Assembly: GCA_037447655.1 (NCBI GenBank)
Contig: JBBHKE010002288.1
Coordinates: 62,001 to 126,000 of the forward strand
Direction of reading: 5' to 3'
Length of the DNA stretch: 64,000 nucleotides
Source: Zygnema cylindricum
Lineage: Eukaryota > Streptophyta > Zygnematophyceae > Zygnematales > Zygnemataceae
Shown here: piece by piece, positions 34,038-44,284 of the stretch
Position numbering within the stretch: the first letter of the stretch is position 1
Layout of the letters: each line of letters begins with the position of its first letter
Translations under genes and position numbers: made by a program
The notes under the pieces: model-generated
Told to the model about the DNA's origin: nothing
What the model saw: the letters and a program-made list of their open reading frames with translations, nothing else
The model's database searches: none

Positions 34038-35084
34038 TGCAATTCTGTGTCCTCCATTGGATCACAGAATACCGCAAGCCTCTAGATAGTATTTAACTAA
34101 CCCACTTTAAGCCACAACCACTGCTGCCCAAGAATGCAAACTGACAATTTGACTGCACCCCTGTGTAGCCTGGACTCCCCTGAGTCCGTAGAAAAAAGAA
34201 TCACTGAAAACGGCCAACCAGGCGATAAGTTATAGGGTGGCAAAGATGCCAATTTATACAAACTCTCTGAGAGAGAGGACTATCTACCTAAATTTTCCTA
34301 AGTCCTAGTTTTTCCTAATTCCCTCTCACAGTTCCTATCTACTGCCTGTACGAACCAATCACAAAACTGTATAGTACTAGAAAGTACTACTGCCGATGTA
34401 CTTTCTGTACGGCCTCTGTACGACAAGGCCATAAGTGGACGCGTGTATACTTTCCACTCATCCGTACGTTCCTCGGAATTCCCGCGACCGAATAATGTTT
34501 CCCCACGTGGCGCCAGGTGATGCCACGTCACTAAATGCCAAAGTGACCACTCCGGGATTTCGGCGATCATGTGCGCCGTTGGATTATATGCGAAACGTAA
34601 TCTTGGCCGGAATAAATACTTGCGCGATATTTGTTCCGATGTAGAAATAAAATGCGTGGTATCTGTTTTGAATTAGCGTCGTACGACGTACTTTATAAAA
34701 CTGTATATATGTACGCCGTAAACAGTTTTAGTTAAATGAACTTTATCCTTTCGAACTAAATATATATCTATCACATACCATAGCACTTAGCATTGGTCCT
34801 AGTCTATTAGGATAAAGCTGACGGCTACCGGTCAACTTGACGAACTGCAGGTACCGGGATCAAATCTCTGGTCCGTCAAGTATATTTTTAGTAACCTACT
34901 AAAAATAGCTGTCTGTTGAACTAAGGCAGCCATGGATCAACCTCTCTCTCTTTCCTTCAGTGACTACAGCAAGTATGGGGGCTAGAGAGCGGAGGTGGAG
35001 GCAAGCTGTCCGTCCTTTCCTTTTTCCTTTTATAAAAACATATTTAAACCTAGAAAATACTCTAGAAATCTATAAATTTCAACA
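34038..35084 (-). repeat. Copia B 5' LTR, 1047 bp
   Basis: Upstream LTR of the element. Ends are TGTTGA and TTGCA on the minus strand, followed at once by the PBS. Should contain the element's promoter in U3; I did not locate a TATA box with confidence. Confidence 0.95.
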
Positions 35085-35089
35085 CTCTC
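35085..35089. other. Copia B target-site duplication (right)
   Basis: CTCTC on the plus strand, matching 28645-28649. Beyond it copia A integrase resumes (YLVGYDE on the minus strand), so joining the flanks restores the copia A reading across the site. Confidence 0.95.
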
Positions 35090-37473
35090 ATCATATCCTA
35101 CAAGATATCATGGTTTCCCTCTTCCCTCTAACTTCCATTTAGTCTTATCCGAATCCAAACTGTAGACTTGACTTCCGAACACTCTCAAACTAGACAAATC
35201 AGGCTTTCTTCCTGTCCACCTCTCATACGGAGTTTCCTCTTTATTTGCTGAAGTTAGGACTCTATTATTGATGAAATTAGCATAGTTCATAGACTCTGCC
35301 CAAAACTGCAACACTATCCTCTTATCAGTTAACATACTTCTGGACATATCTCCTAAAGTTCTATTCACTCTTTCTGCTACTCCATTTTGTTCCAGATTAT
35401 AAGGAACAGTTTCCTCATGATGAATTCCTTCTTCTTTAAGATATTCTTCAAATTCCCTTGAGGTGTATTCTTTCCCATTATCACTTCTTATCTCTTTTAT
35501 TGAGGTTTTGTGAAGTTTTTTACTCCATACTTTATACTCTTTGAAACATCTTAATACCTCTGACTTATGTCTGAGAAAGTATACCTTCGTGTATCTAGAC
35601 CAATCATCTGTGATAGTTAACATCCATCTCTTCCCCCCATGTGAAGCATACCTAGCAGGTCCCCAAACATCAGTGTGAACTAGATCTAATACTTTCTCTC
35701 TCCTAAATGTGGTTGCCTTTGGAAATGGAAGTCTATGAATCTTCCCTTGGGCACATCCACTACAATCATCAAAGGTCTCATCATCTTCAAAAGTAATACC
35801 CTCCACTATTCCCTTTTTCTTCATTTTCTTTAATCTATCTAGATGCACATGCCCCAACCTTTTATGCCAAAGCATCATCTCACTTGCACACGAGTAGAGA
35901 ACACTCTTTTCATTGCAAAGTACAATTCTGAACATTCCTTGACTGCCCTTCTCAGCTATGAAATAAACCTCATTATCAAAGCTTGCTGTGAAGATTCCTT
36001 TCCTAGTTCCTGTTTCAAACTCCTATTCATCTAGGACAGCTGTTGAGACTAGGTTCTTGCTAAGCTGTGGAATGTAAAGAATGTCTAAGAGTGTTACAAT
36101 TGAGGCCTTTCCATCAAGTAGAACCTTCAAGTCAACAGTTCCAACAAGACTTGTGGTTTCTACTCTACCATCTCCGTACTCTATCACAAGTGTTGGGATC
36201 TTTCTCAGTTTAGTGAACCACCGCTTATCTTTGCACATATGCATTGAAGCCTCAGAGTCTATGATCCACCCATCCTCGGGTGGATCCCTCTTACCTCCGA
36301 AAACACACTTTTGTCTCCGTGGAATGTCGACATGCTTTTCAGTGTTTTTCGGATTAAGGAGAAGCTCCTCAAGCTCCTCTTCAGGTTCAGTTTTTTTTTT
36401 CCACTTCCTCATCAAGAACTTGAGTCAGGAAAGCCTTTTTCTTTCCTCCGTCCTTTGAGGTTCCTTGACCATCTTTCAGTCGAAGATCTGCAAGTCTGAC
36501 ACAATCTGCCATATAGTGTCCCGGTTTCTTGCAGAAGTGACATAATCCTCCTCGAGAAGTTCCTCTCCACTGTCTATCAAATGTGCCACCTCCTTCTCCT
36601 CTTCCACCAATGTTTGGATAAGGATCTTTCCCTCTCTCCTCATCATGCTTCCGCTAATCAGCTCCTGTAGACAATGCTTGAACACTTGGACTCCCTCTTC
36701 TAAGCTCTATGGTGCTTTCTTTCACTAAAATCATTCCCACTGTGTCATCCCAATTCCAATTGCTATCTCCCATGTCTTGCAATCGGTTAATGATATTCTC
36801 ATACTCTTCAAGTAGTTTCATCATTAATGTGTTCACTCTTTGTCTCTCGGACCATGAGTTACCTGCACTCTCTAACTCTCGAAATAATGCTCCTAAATCA
36901 TTGCAATAATTATTCATTCTTCCTCCTTTATAAGTATAAGCTGCAATCTTATTTTCGGCCAACTGTTGCTGCTGCAATGATACACTCTTATATTTGTTAA
37001 CTAGTGATATCCAAATCTGAGATGAAGATTTGACATGCATAAGGGGAATGGCAATGCCCTTTGCTACACTTTTAAGAATTAAGAGCTTAGCAACCTTGTC
37101 TTTATAGTTCCACTTTTCATACTCCGATCTTTTGGTTTGAACCCTTTTCGTTGTTTTTGGTGGTGCTGCTGCCGGTATCGCCTTCGGCAATGGTGTCACT
37201 TGAGTGGCAACTCCTCCCTTTTCTCCTTCCATAAAAATCTCCTCTCCTTCTTCATCTTCATCCTCGGTGATGGTGGCAGTTGTTCTACCAACTGTAGAGG
37301 CGGAGGTTCCAGAAAAACGTGTACCTCCAAACCCAGGTGGAGGTTGGCATCGAATTTGTCTAGACACTATGCCCCATAGATGCTTCTCAAATACTTCTCC
37401 CTCCATCATCATTTCTTAATAAAGAAAGTATGATCCATCAAATAGGGGTACCCTAGAGGGTAGGCCCATAACG
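35090..37473 (-). pseudogene. Copia A gag, protease and integrase part, defective
   Basis: Minus strand. Gag 37412-36654, preceded by MGLPSRVPLFDGSYFLY and a TAA where copia B has a Trp codon. Zinc knuckle CHFCKKPGHYMADC near 36495-36540, in a shifted frame. Protease WIIDSEASMHMC (frame 36415-36023), where the catalytic DSG triad reads DSE. Integrase 35935-35108 with HKRLGHVHLDRL, CSGCAQGKIHRLPF, DLVHTDVWGP, SDNGKEYTSREFEEYL and PYNLEQNGVAERVNRTLG. A TGA stands where copia B has a Gly codon (GKP then stop, YLVGYDE). Several stops and frameshifts make it inactive. Together with 26942-28644 it forms one element. Confidence 0.9.
37460..37473 (-). promoter_or_regulatory. Copia A primer-binding site (half-tRNA type)
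   Basis: Minus strand CGTTATGGGCCTAC following ATTTCA, the expected LTR terminus. Same anticodon-arm type as copia B, with one or two mismatches. The LTR that should precede it is absent; gypsy gag sequence abuts directly. Confidence 0.8.
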
Positions 37474-38009
37474 TGAAATCAAAATCTCTAAAAGTTTCCC
37501 AATTTGTATTATCAAGAATCAATTTAAACCTTCTCTGAGTGTAATACCAAATCTGAGCATCACCTTTCAGACAACTAACAGCAAAAGAATTTCATCATCA
37601 CGATCACATTTTCTATATTCCAAAAAATACTCCATATGAAAATCAAAGTATCCAACTCATTAATCTTCTTACCATCAAACGATGGCGCCTCACAAATAGA
37701 CAATTCAAGATCTCTTATCTTCTTAGGTCTATCAGGATCATCCTCCTTAAAATTGGCATTCCTTTTACTACTCTCACTCTTTTGGTCATTAACATCATTC
37801 TTGGTCTGAATTAAGTTAATAGGGTAATCCAATTTCTCATTAGAAACATTTATATTTTCTTTAACAACTTTCAGTTCACTTTTAAAATCGGAAATGGTTT
37901 CATCCACAGCAGCAGCGTGATTATTAAATTTTTTGACCAGTTTCACAGTAAGTTTCTTCAACACTTTCAAACGATTCTCCATTTTATGTTTCCATGCAGA
38001 ATTTGCCAC
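37474..38009 (-). pseudogene. Ty3/gypsy gag fragment
   Basis: Minus-strand frame 38009-37575 starts MANSAWKHKMENRL, with a coiled-coil-like charged N-terminus. It reaches ICEAPSFDGKKINELD. A frameshift follows, and the other frame continues GDAQIWYYTQRRFKLILDNT to ETFRDFDF at 37474, where copia A begins. This is a retrotransposon gag domain. Order and strand fit the gypsy pol at 24330-26055. The gag C-terminus, zinc knuckle, protease and RT start are missing between them. Confidence 0.75.
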
Positions 38010-38722
38010 AATAATACAATGAAATCAAGCAAAAGCAAAGATATTATATAATTTCCCAAATAATTATGTTGTAGATTTGAAGTTCTCAGATTGCTCTAAT
38101 CCAATACTTCCTCTCCTTAACAAATCCTTTGAAAAGATCAAAATCTGAGAAATCAAAAAGATATTGAAAGTAAGTTAGTAATGATAAAATTCTTCAATTT
38201 CCCAACATTGAAACAAGAAAGGTAAAAATTTCCCACAAATTTTGCAACAACAAAATTGAAAGCAATCAAAGGTAACAAATTAGGGTTTGAAAAGTTTTGA
38301 GTCATTTTTAGACTCTTTTGCTCTTGAAGAAGTAAAGTACTTCACTTTCCTTCTCCTCCATTAGCAAATTTCCCATTTCTCACTACATCAAGATATTTTA
38401 CTCTCTAATCCTCACATCCTCACCCTTCATGGCTTCAAGCCCTCCCTTCACATGAATCTCCGCTAGGAGAAGGCAAGTTTGTTTGGCCTCGAGGTAATTG
38501 GAGTGAGCTTCAGCAGTGGCTACAATGTCCATCCCGCCTTAGTTTTGAGGACCTAAGCACGCCCCACATTTAACCAGCAGCCGGTGGAAGTGTGGTCACT
38601 TAGTTTCCCTCCAATCCCCTACTACTTCACATTGTTGTTCCACCGACACAGAATAGAGCACCCTCACCGGTCACGGCAATCGATTTTCGGGTGAGCAAAC
38701 CTCTCCCTAGTTTCTAACTAAA
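38010..38722 (-). other. Probable gypsy 5' leader
   Basis: Non-coding stretch between the gag start and the PBS-like motif, about 710 bp. Its middle (38430-38720) is less AT-rich than its flanks. I see no independent gene. Confidence 0.4.
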
Positions 38723-38734
38723 GCTCCGATACGA
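38723..38734 (-). promoter_or_regulatory. Possible gypsy primer-binding site
   Basis: Minus strand TCGTATCGGAGC resembles the tRNA-iMet 3'-end PBS TGGTATCAGAGC of many plant LTR elements, with two mismatches. It lies in the right place upstream of gag. A LTR ending in TTACA would finish at 38737. Confidence 0.45.
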
Positions 38735-38736
38735 TA

Positions 38737-39303
38737 TGTAATATGATTTCGTATCTCTCTCAAAATCCCATTACTATAAACATTTCTCTCACTCATTCCA
38801 CACATTAGAAAATACACATCCACATTGGAAAGCACCCACATAAAGATAAACTTTAAATGAGAAGAAGCTTCTGTCCACGTAACATTAGCTTCGCCTCTTG
38901 CCCTAGTGACTCAACCCTTATTTTAAAGTGTTTTCCTCTACCCTCCACTCTTAAATAATTTTATCTCTTAACTAATAAAGCACTACTTAGTTAGTAAGAG
39001 ATTTCAATGCAAAAATACCACTTCTCCAATTTGGTTTTAATCGCGCAGGACCAAGATCAGTCAGAATTTCCACAAACTTTTTGAAAGGAGAAAATGTCTA
39101 CTCTCCTCTTACACTTCACTATTTATCCATCATCGCCTTGGACTAGCCAGGCCAGAGTCAACCCGCCGTTTGAACAGGCTTTTAACTGGGCCAATCATTG
39201 TTCAGCAAGGACTCGAACTGACCAATGTAAAAACGTGTGAAATCTCTTACTATCTACTTAGCACTTTACTAACCAATCAAACATTACGTTCACTGTGTAA
39301 CAT
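38737..39303 (-). repeat. Candidate gypsy 5' LTR
   Basis: Would end TCATATTACA on the minus strand next to the PBS. A TGTTACACAGTG start at about 39303 is a guess, because no second LTR is present to define it. Confidence 0.25.
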
Positions 39304-39814
39304 TTACGTGAAAAAGTGGGCGCCGAACGAAACGCGACTTCGCACGAACGTGCGTCACAAATTTCGCACGCGAATCTTCCTTCGAGATTCCCTTAAGTGA
39401 AAGTGAGGTTTCGTACTAAAAATTATACGAAACAAATTACCGTGCATACTAAACGTTTCATTATAACTTTATGAAACGTTCACGCGAAATTTCGGTACTA
39501 ATTTGACCCTTAACCCTATTCAATGATACCCACTTGTTATTTAGATCCCGGTCTGTCACCTAAATACACCCATCGCTATAACTTTTGAAATATAGCTCGA
39601 AATCGCGTGATTTTTTGGCGGACGTCTACCAAATTTAGTACTCTATAATCATAACACAAAAAATACCCCTTTTCAAACAATTTCGATCCGCTGTTATTGT
39701 TACAACATTATATGTGAAGTTGTTGTTTAGTTTACCAAACAGAAGTACATCGCGTTTTTTTTTTCGATTTTTTCAGAAGTGACGAATAATACGCAAAAGT
39801 TTAAAAAAATGAAT
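39304..39814. other. No feature recognised
   Basis: About 500 bp of AT-rich sequence with scattered acg/cgaa words. It could be more of the gypsy LTR or the degraded end of the following DNA element. Confidence 0.3.
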
Positions 39815-41132
39815 AAATCGCGCTACTTGATCAACTATGGTTGTACAACTGTGACTTTCAAAATATTATTACAATTGGTTAAAACTTTGTCGGGCTTGCA
39901 AACGTTGACCTTCATAATAAAATCAACATTACACACCGTCGGCTAAGGTTTACGGTAACATAACTGCGACAACCATATGGGAATGAAAGTGTTGCGCACA
40001 GTCACTTTCTGCCTTTACGTGAGCTTCGCAGTGAGAGTACATGTTGGCTTTTAACTTACCTGCAAAATTGGAATTTATGGGATGTCCCCATGTAGTTGTA
40101 ACTTAGCGAACTTACTTTTTATTTTAGCGCGGATCCACTGGTTCTGGTTATCAAATGTCCCTATGTGTAATAACGTAATCGTGACTTACGTTTGTGACAA
40201 TTGTGTACGTCGACAATACCTGTGACAGTTGTCAACGTATACAATGTGTGTTGTCGCACGCTATTTTTTGTAACTGCTTGTGACGTTTCATGTCTTATCG
40301 TGACATTGTAGACGTACTGCATTCCAGCCTGTGTTGTTTCACGGTTGAAGAAGACGTGCTTTGCCTATGCGTCTCTTGACTGCTCGACGTGAAATGGCAT
40401 CGAAATTTCATGACCCCTGCAAAAAAAAAATGTACTGAACGAAAACGGACAAAACCAAACAAATTGTGTACTTTTCTTCGTCGAATTGAACTAAACGGAC
40501 AAAACATATCGAATTTTGTACTTTTCTTTATCCTTAGAAATCGTATGAAAATTTTCAAAAATTACGGCACGTGCGACTTTATATTCCTATTTATTTATTG
40601 AAAATACCAAGTGTTAAAACACATCACGCATGTATGTTACACATAAGTTTGAAGATGACGTTTTTTGTCGTGGAAGTGTGTCAAAAAATGCAAGACGAAA
40701 TTTTTGCGTTAATCCTAAGTTTGAGGATGACGCAAATTCGATTCCTTCGTACGGTTGCAACTTAGGCATTACGGCGCTAAGTTTTACAAGAAAACGACAG
40801 AAAAAAACACTTACTTATGCACATAGGGACAGACCCTTAATCGCGAATCGTTACATTGAACTTAGACGCAAATTGAAGAACGACGCGAAGTGAATCCTTT
40901 GAAAAATAAAGTATTAGAAGCATTGTACGACTACAAAACGAAATAATTTTGTACACTGTAATAAAAGTATAAAATGAACCGGCGTAAAAATATCAATTGG
41001 AACTAATTGAAAAAAATGTGAGTTGTCACGCACGACCAAATTAAGCTACTCTATTTACTATTGGCGATTAAATTTCAAAGTGACGTAATTGACTGTCCGC
41101 AACCAAAATGGCCACTGCCATGATCAATTCCC
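39815..41132. mobile_element. Family X DNA element, second copy, with nested insertion
   Basis: Homologous to 20052-22487. Shared segments include caactgtgactttcaaaata, the tttacggtaaca(t/a)aactgcg(a/g)caacca stretch, gttacattgaacttagacgc, and the right terminus caaccaaaatgg...ATCAATTCCC. The left terminus is degraded. A 758-bp element (40079-40836) is inserted inside it. Confidence 0.6.
40079..40836. mobile_element. TTA-type element (family P), 758 bp
   Basis: Starts GGGATGTCCCCATGTAG and ends CATAGGGACAGACCC before TTA. Interior matches 51776-52552 in the same orientation and 42924-43700 in reverse (ttagcgcggatcc; cctgtgttgtttcacggttgaag; gaaaacggacaaa). The sequence without it is seen at about 20395-20445, an empty site. 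Confidence 0.8.
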
Positions 41133-41166
41133 CATGTTTATGTGCATTTTTAGTGTAGTTTTATAG

Positions 41167-41623
41167 CATAGTTTTAAAGTAGGTGAAAGAGGCCCATACA
41201 ATATGCCTATTGTACGCAAAAAATACAATATACCCTTAAGACCCATATTGTATTGGCCGCAAAATGAAATAAAATAGTAACAGGGTTGAGTTGCACATGG
41301 ATCGATAGAGAATTAAACATCATGTCTAAATTTGAAAAAAAAAATCGGACAAAAAAATATTTTTCTGTGAGTTTTGAGGTATTTTTTATTTAAACCGTCA
41401 AATTCGGACGATCTGACGGTCGTTGATGAAAGTAGCGATCTAAGAATATCACATGAAAAGCCCATAACACAACTTAAGATAGGACTATCGTCAGATTTGG
41501 ACAATCGGACGTTCGCTGATGAAAGTAACGATCTAAGAAGATCACATGGAAAGCCCGTAACACAACTTACGCTAAAGGCGGCCTACAAAAGGCCAACCAA
41601 AAAACGCCTACTTTTGAACTATG
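41167..41623. mobile_element. Larger relative of the hAT-like MITE, 457 bp
   Basis: Ends CATAGTTTTAAAGTAGG and, inverted, CATAGTTCAAAAGTAGG. Shares the caatatg...gggttgagttgcac core with 2193-2468 in reverse orientation. Contains an internal tandem duplication of about 85 bp (gatgaaagta(g/a)cgatctaag twice). No clean 8-bp duplication seen at its flanks. Confidence 0.7.
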
Positions 41624-42510
41624 GAAAATAAAGACATAGAAAAGGTAAAAAACGTAAACCAAACTCTACATTACTGTGCTGTACTAAATCTTGAGTTTTT
41701 CGGGCTACGGACGCCGTGTGGGGATGTGGGGATGGAAGCGGACGCATCCACGTCGCCCCCCTTTCGTTTCGTTGCGCGTACTGTACAGGCTCAAAATGGT
41801 TTCAGTTAGGGTTGGGCAAAGGTCGCAAAAGTCAAAAAAAATCATACCCGAAACCGATCGTTTTTTTTTTTTCAAAATCTGAGTAACCGACGCCCGACCG
41901 AGTTTTGTCACGCTCCAAAATTGTTACGGTTAGCAGGCCGTGGTTTACGAAAAAATTAACGAGAAACTCGATTTCATAACCGTGCCCGCGTGGCAGAAAA
42001 ATACAAATTAATCAATGCAATGAAAAACCCGATAATGATTTGTCGCGTTCCTAAGATTTTGAAAGATAGTGTTGCTAAATTAGATTTGTGGCGGCACATG
42101 CGTTCCTAAGATTTGAAATAAATAGTGTACTACATTAAAATTGCGACGGCTTCGCGTTGCCTAAGATTTGCGAAATGAATAGTGTACTAAGGTGTCGGTT
42201 TGCGGGCTGGCGTTCCGCTGATTTGAAAAATAAAACTACTACTACAGTGCGATTTGCGACGTTAATCATGATGCCACTTACTTCCACGATACCAAAAGTA
42301 CAAAGAACAAGAATGTTGGAAAAAAAAAGTACAAAATTTTCATTTTTTTTGATTTTTTGTTTGACTGACCGTAACTAACCGTTTTTTTTTTCCTGGTGAG
42401 TCAACCGACCGTAACCGCCTGACCCCCAAAATTTGGCAACCGAATCCGTTCCGGATCGGGCGCGGGCGGTCGGTTAACGGTCGGTCACGGTTTCGGTTGA
42501 CCATTTGCGA
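41624..42510. other. No gene; short diverged repeats
   Basis: Contains three imperfect copies of a gtgttgctaaatta/ctaagatttgaaat unit at 42050-42235, and a stretch with gaccg-rich words (gtcggttaacggtcggtcac) before 42500. Unassigned; possibly a further decayed transposon. Confidence 0.4.
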
Positions 42511-42516
42511 CCTCTG

Positions 42517-42882
42517 GTGTTGGGTATCGAGGACCTATTGTCGATATTCGATATATATCGAATTTTAGGTACCCGATACTCGATATATCGAGACCATGTA
42601 CGGAGAAGCTAAATATCCGGATATTTGTTTCTTCCGGATTTTTGTTTTCAAAGCCCCGTGGCGGGCCTCTGGGAGGGGGGTCCATACAATTTTTCGTACG
42701 GTTTACTGTACTTTCCCTGTACGATAACTGTACAGTACCTGTACGGACACCCTTTTTTTGCAATATATATCCCGATAAATTATGTTGGTCGCGGTACGAT
42801 ATATCGAGAACTTTGCTCGATCGATATTCAATATATCGAATATCGAAGTAATCGCGATAAGAAACTACCCGATAACCAATAC
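42517..42882. mobile_element. TATCG-rich DNA element (family T), 366 bp
   Basis: Left GTGTTGGGTATCG; right, inverted, GTATTGGTTATCGGG before TA. The subterminal zones are full of cgatatatcg. It is shorter than the copy at 21072-21953, with a different GTAC-rich middle. Confidence 0.65.
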
Positions 42883-42923
42883 TAGTTTCAGTGATTCCAA
42901 TTTTTTTCCTCGATCAGTCATTA

Positions 42924-43700
42924 GGGTATGTCCCCATGTGCATAAGTAAGGGTTTTTTTCTGTCGTTTTATTGTTAAACTTAGCGTCGTACTGCAAAAGT
43001 TGCAACCGTACGAAGAAATCGCAAATTTGTACAGTACAATATGCGTCATCCTCGAACTTAGGATGTACGAAATTTTGTCATCTTGCGTTTTTCGACCCAC
43101 TTCTACGACATAAAACATCATCTTCAACCTTACCTTTAACACACAAGCGCGATGTGTTTTAAAACTAGGTATATTCGATGAACAAATAGGAACATATATT
43201 CGACCGTGCCGTAATTTTCGAAAAAAAATATACGATTTCCAAGGACAAAGAAAAGTACAAAATTCGCTATGTTTTGTCCGTTTGCATTCTAACATGACGA
43301 AGAAAAGTACACAATTTGTTTGGTTTTGTCCGTTTTCGTCAAATACGGATTTTTTTTTGCAAGGGTCTTCAAATTCCTATGCCATTTCACATCGATCGAC
43401 AAGAGACGCAAAGGCAAAGCGCATCGTCTTCAACCGTGAAACGGCACAGGCTGGAAGGCGGTACGTCTACAATGTCACGGTAAGACATGCGACATCACAA
43501 GCAATTCCAAAAAATAACGTGCGACCACATATTGTAGACGTTGACAGCCGTCACAGGTAGTGTGGACGTAAACAATCGTCACAAGCTGAAGTTACGATTT
43601 CGTCCTTACAGACATAGGGACACTTAAAAACCGGGCTCGGCGGATCCGCGCTAAAATACAAAGTAAGTTCGCTAAGTTACAAGTACATGGGGACATACCC
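42924..43700. mobile_element. TTA-type element (family P), 777 bp, minus orientation
   Basis: Terminal repeats GGGTATGTCCCCATGT, perfect at both ends, flanked by TTA (42921-42923 and 43701-43703). The reverse of 51776-52552 and of exactly the same length, 777 bp. TTA duplication with GGG ends fits PIF/Harbinger-like MITEs. No transposase. Confidence 0.9.
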
Positions 43701-43703
43701 TTA

Positions 43704-44019
43704 GTTTCGGTGAAACGTCGGATGTAAAAACTACAAAGGTACCATTCGACGAAATGTAGAATTTTCACTCCGACTCGCGATCTTGGTGCTCATGCACGCA
43801 TCAACATTTGTCCAACGAATACGATTTAAATCGTTGTGATTTGAAATCATTTCGTCATGGAACCAATTTTGACAATAGGTGCATGTTCGTATCTATTAGT
43901 GCGAAACAGTGGAAAACACTGCATGCGATTTAGCTTAACGTTTTCACTATTACAATTAATTAGGGTTAGATACGCAAGCTTTCGAAGCGTGGCTCACTGC
44001 GAGTCACTTCGCTAAATAA
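43704..44019. other. No gene recognised
   Basis: Sequence between two transposon-derived segments. It may be part of a family X copy that continues to 44230. Confidence 0.3.
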
Positions 44020-44230
44020 TTGCGTGGATCACACATTAAAAAGGGGAAAACGGTTTGGTATGAAAACGGTACTTTGTTTTGCCTGCCGTGAACTGGCACG
44101 TGACGCTAGCATACGTCAACTAGCGTGTCGTGATATGAGCCACTACTCCGTACGAAACGTAAACGCTTTGCGGACATGATTTGTACGACGCCTTCCAAAT
44201 CAAACTGTATTGCCACGCAAGCGTTTGTAC
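44020..44230. mobile_element. Family X fragment containing an empty site
   Basis: Matches 20660-21060 (gtggatcacacattaaaaag, aaacggtactt, tgccgtgaactgg) but lacks the 217-bp MITE at the TA at 44121-44122. Also matches the flank of the family T element near 44199. Confidence 0.8.
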
Positions 44231-44284
44231 AGACCGAAAATAACTCCGGAGGAACGTAGGACATGCCCGACAAAAAAAACTTCC

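Larger units (their letters stand above)
28650..35084 (-). mobile_element. Copia B: near-complete Ty1/copia retrotransposon, 6435 bp
   Basis: Two 1047-bp LTRs with TG...CA ends (TGTTGAAA...AATTGCA on the minus strand) are flanked by the 5-bp duplication GAGAG. Order on the minus strand: 5' LTR (35084-34038), PBS matching the initiator-tRNA anticodon region, gag, zinc knuckle, protease, integrase, RT, RNase H, polypurine tract AATAAGGGGAG, 3' LTR (29696-28650). Integrase before RT makes it Ty1/copia. Comparing the LTRs by eye I found four substitutions, so the insertion is recent. Two lesions stop a single gag-pol reading: a frameshift in gag near 33490 and an in-frame TAG at 31349-31347. It is inserted in the integrase C-terminal region of copia A. 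Confidence 0.95.

Noticed and set aside
36476-36685. 69-aa minus-strand frame
   Set aside because: It is out of frame with copia A gag. The real content is the CCHC zinc knuckle in the neighbouring frame.
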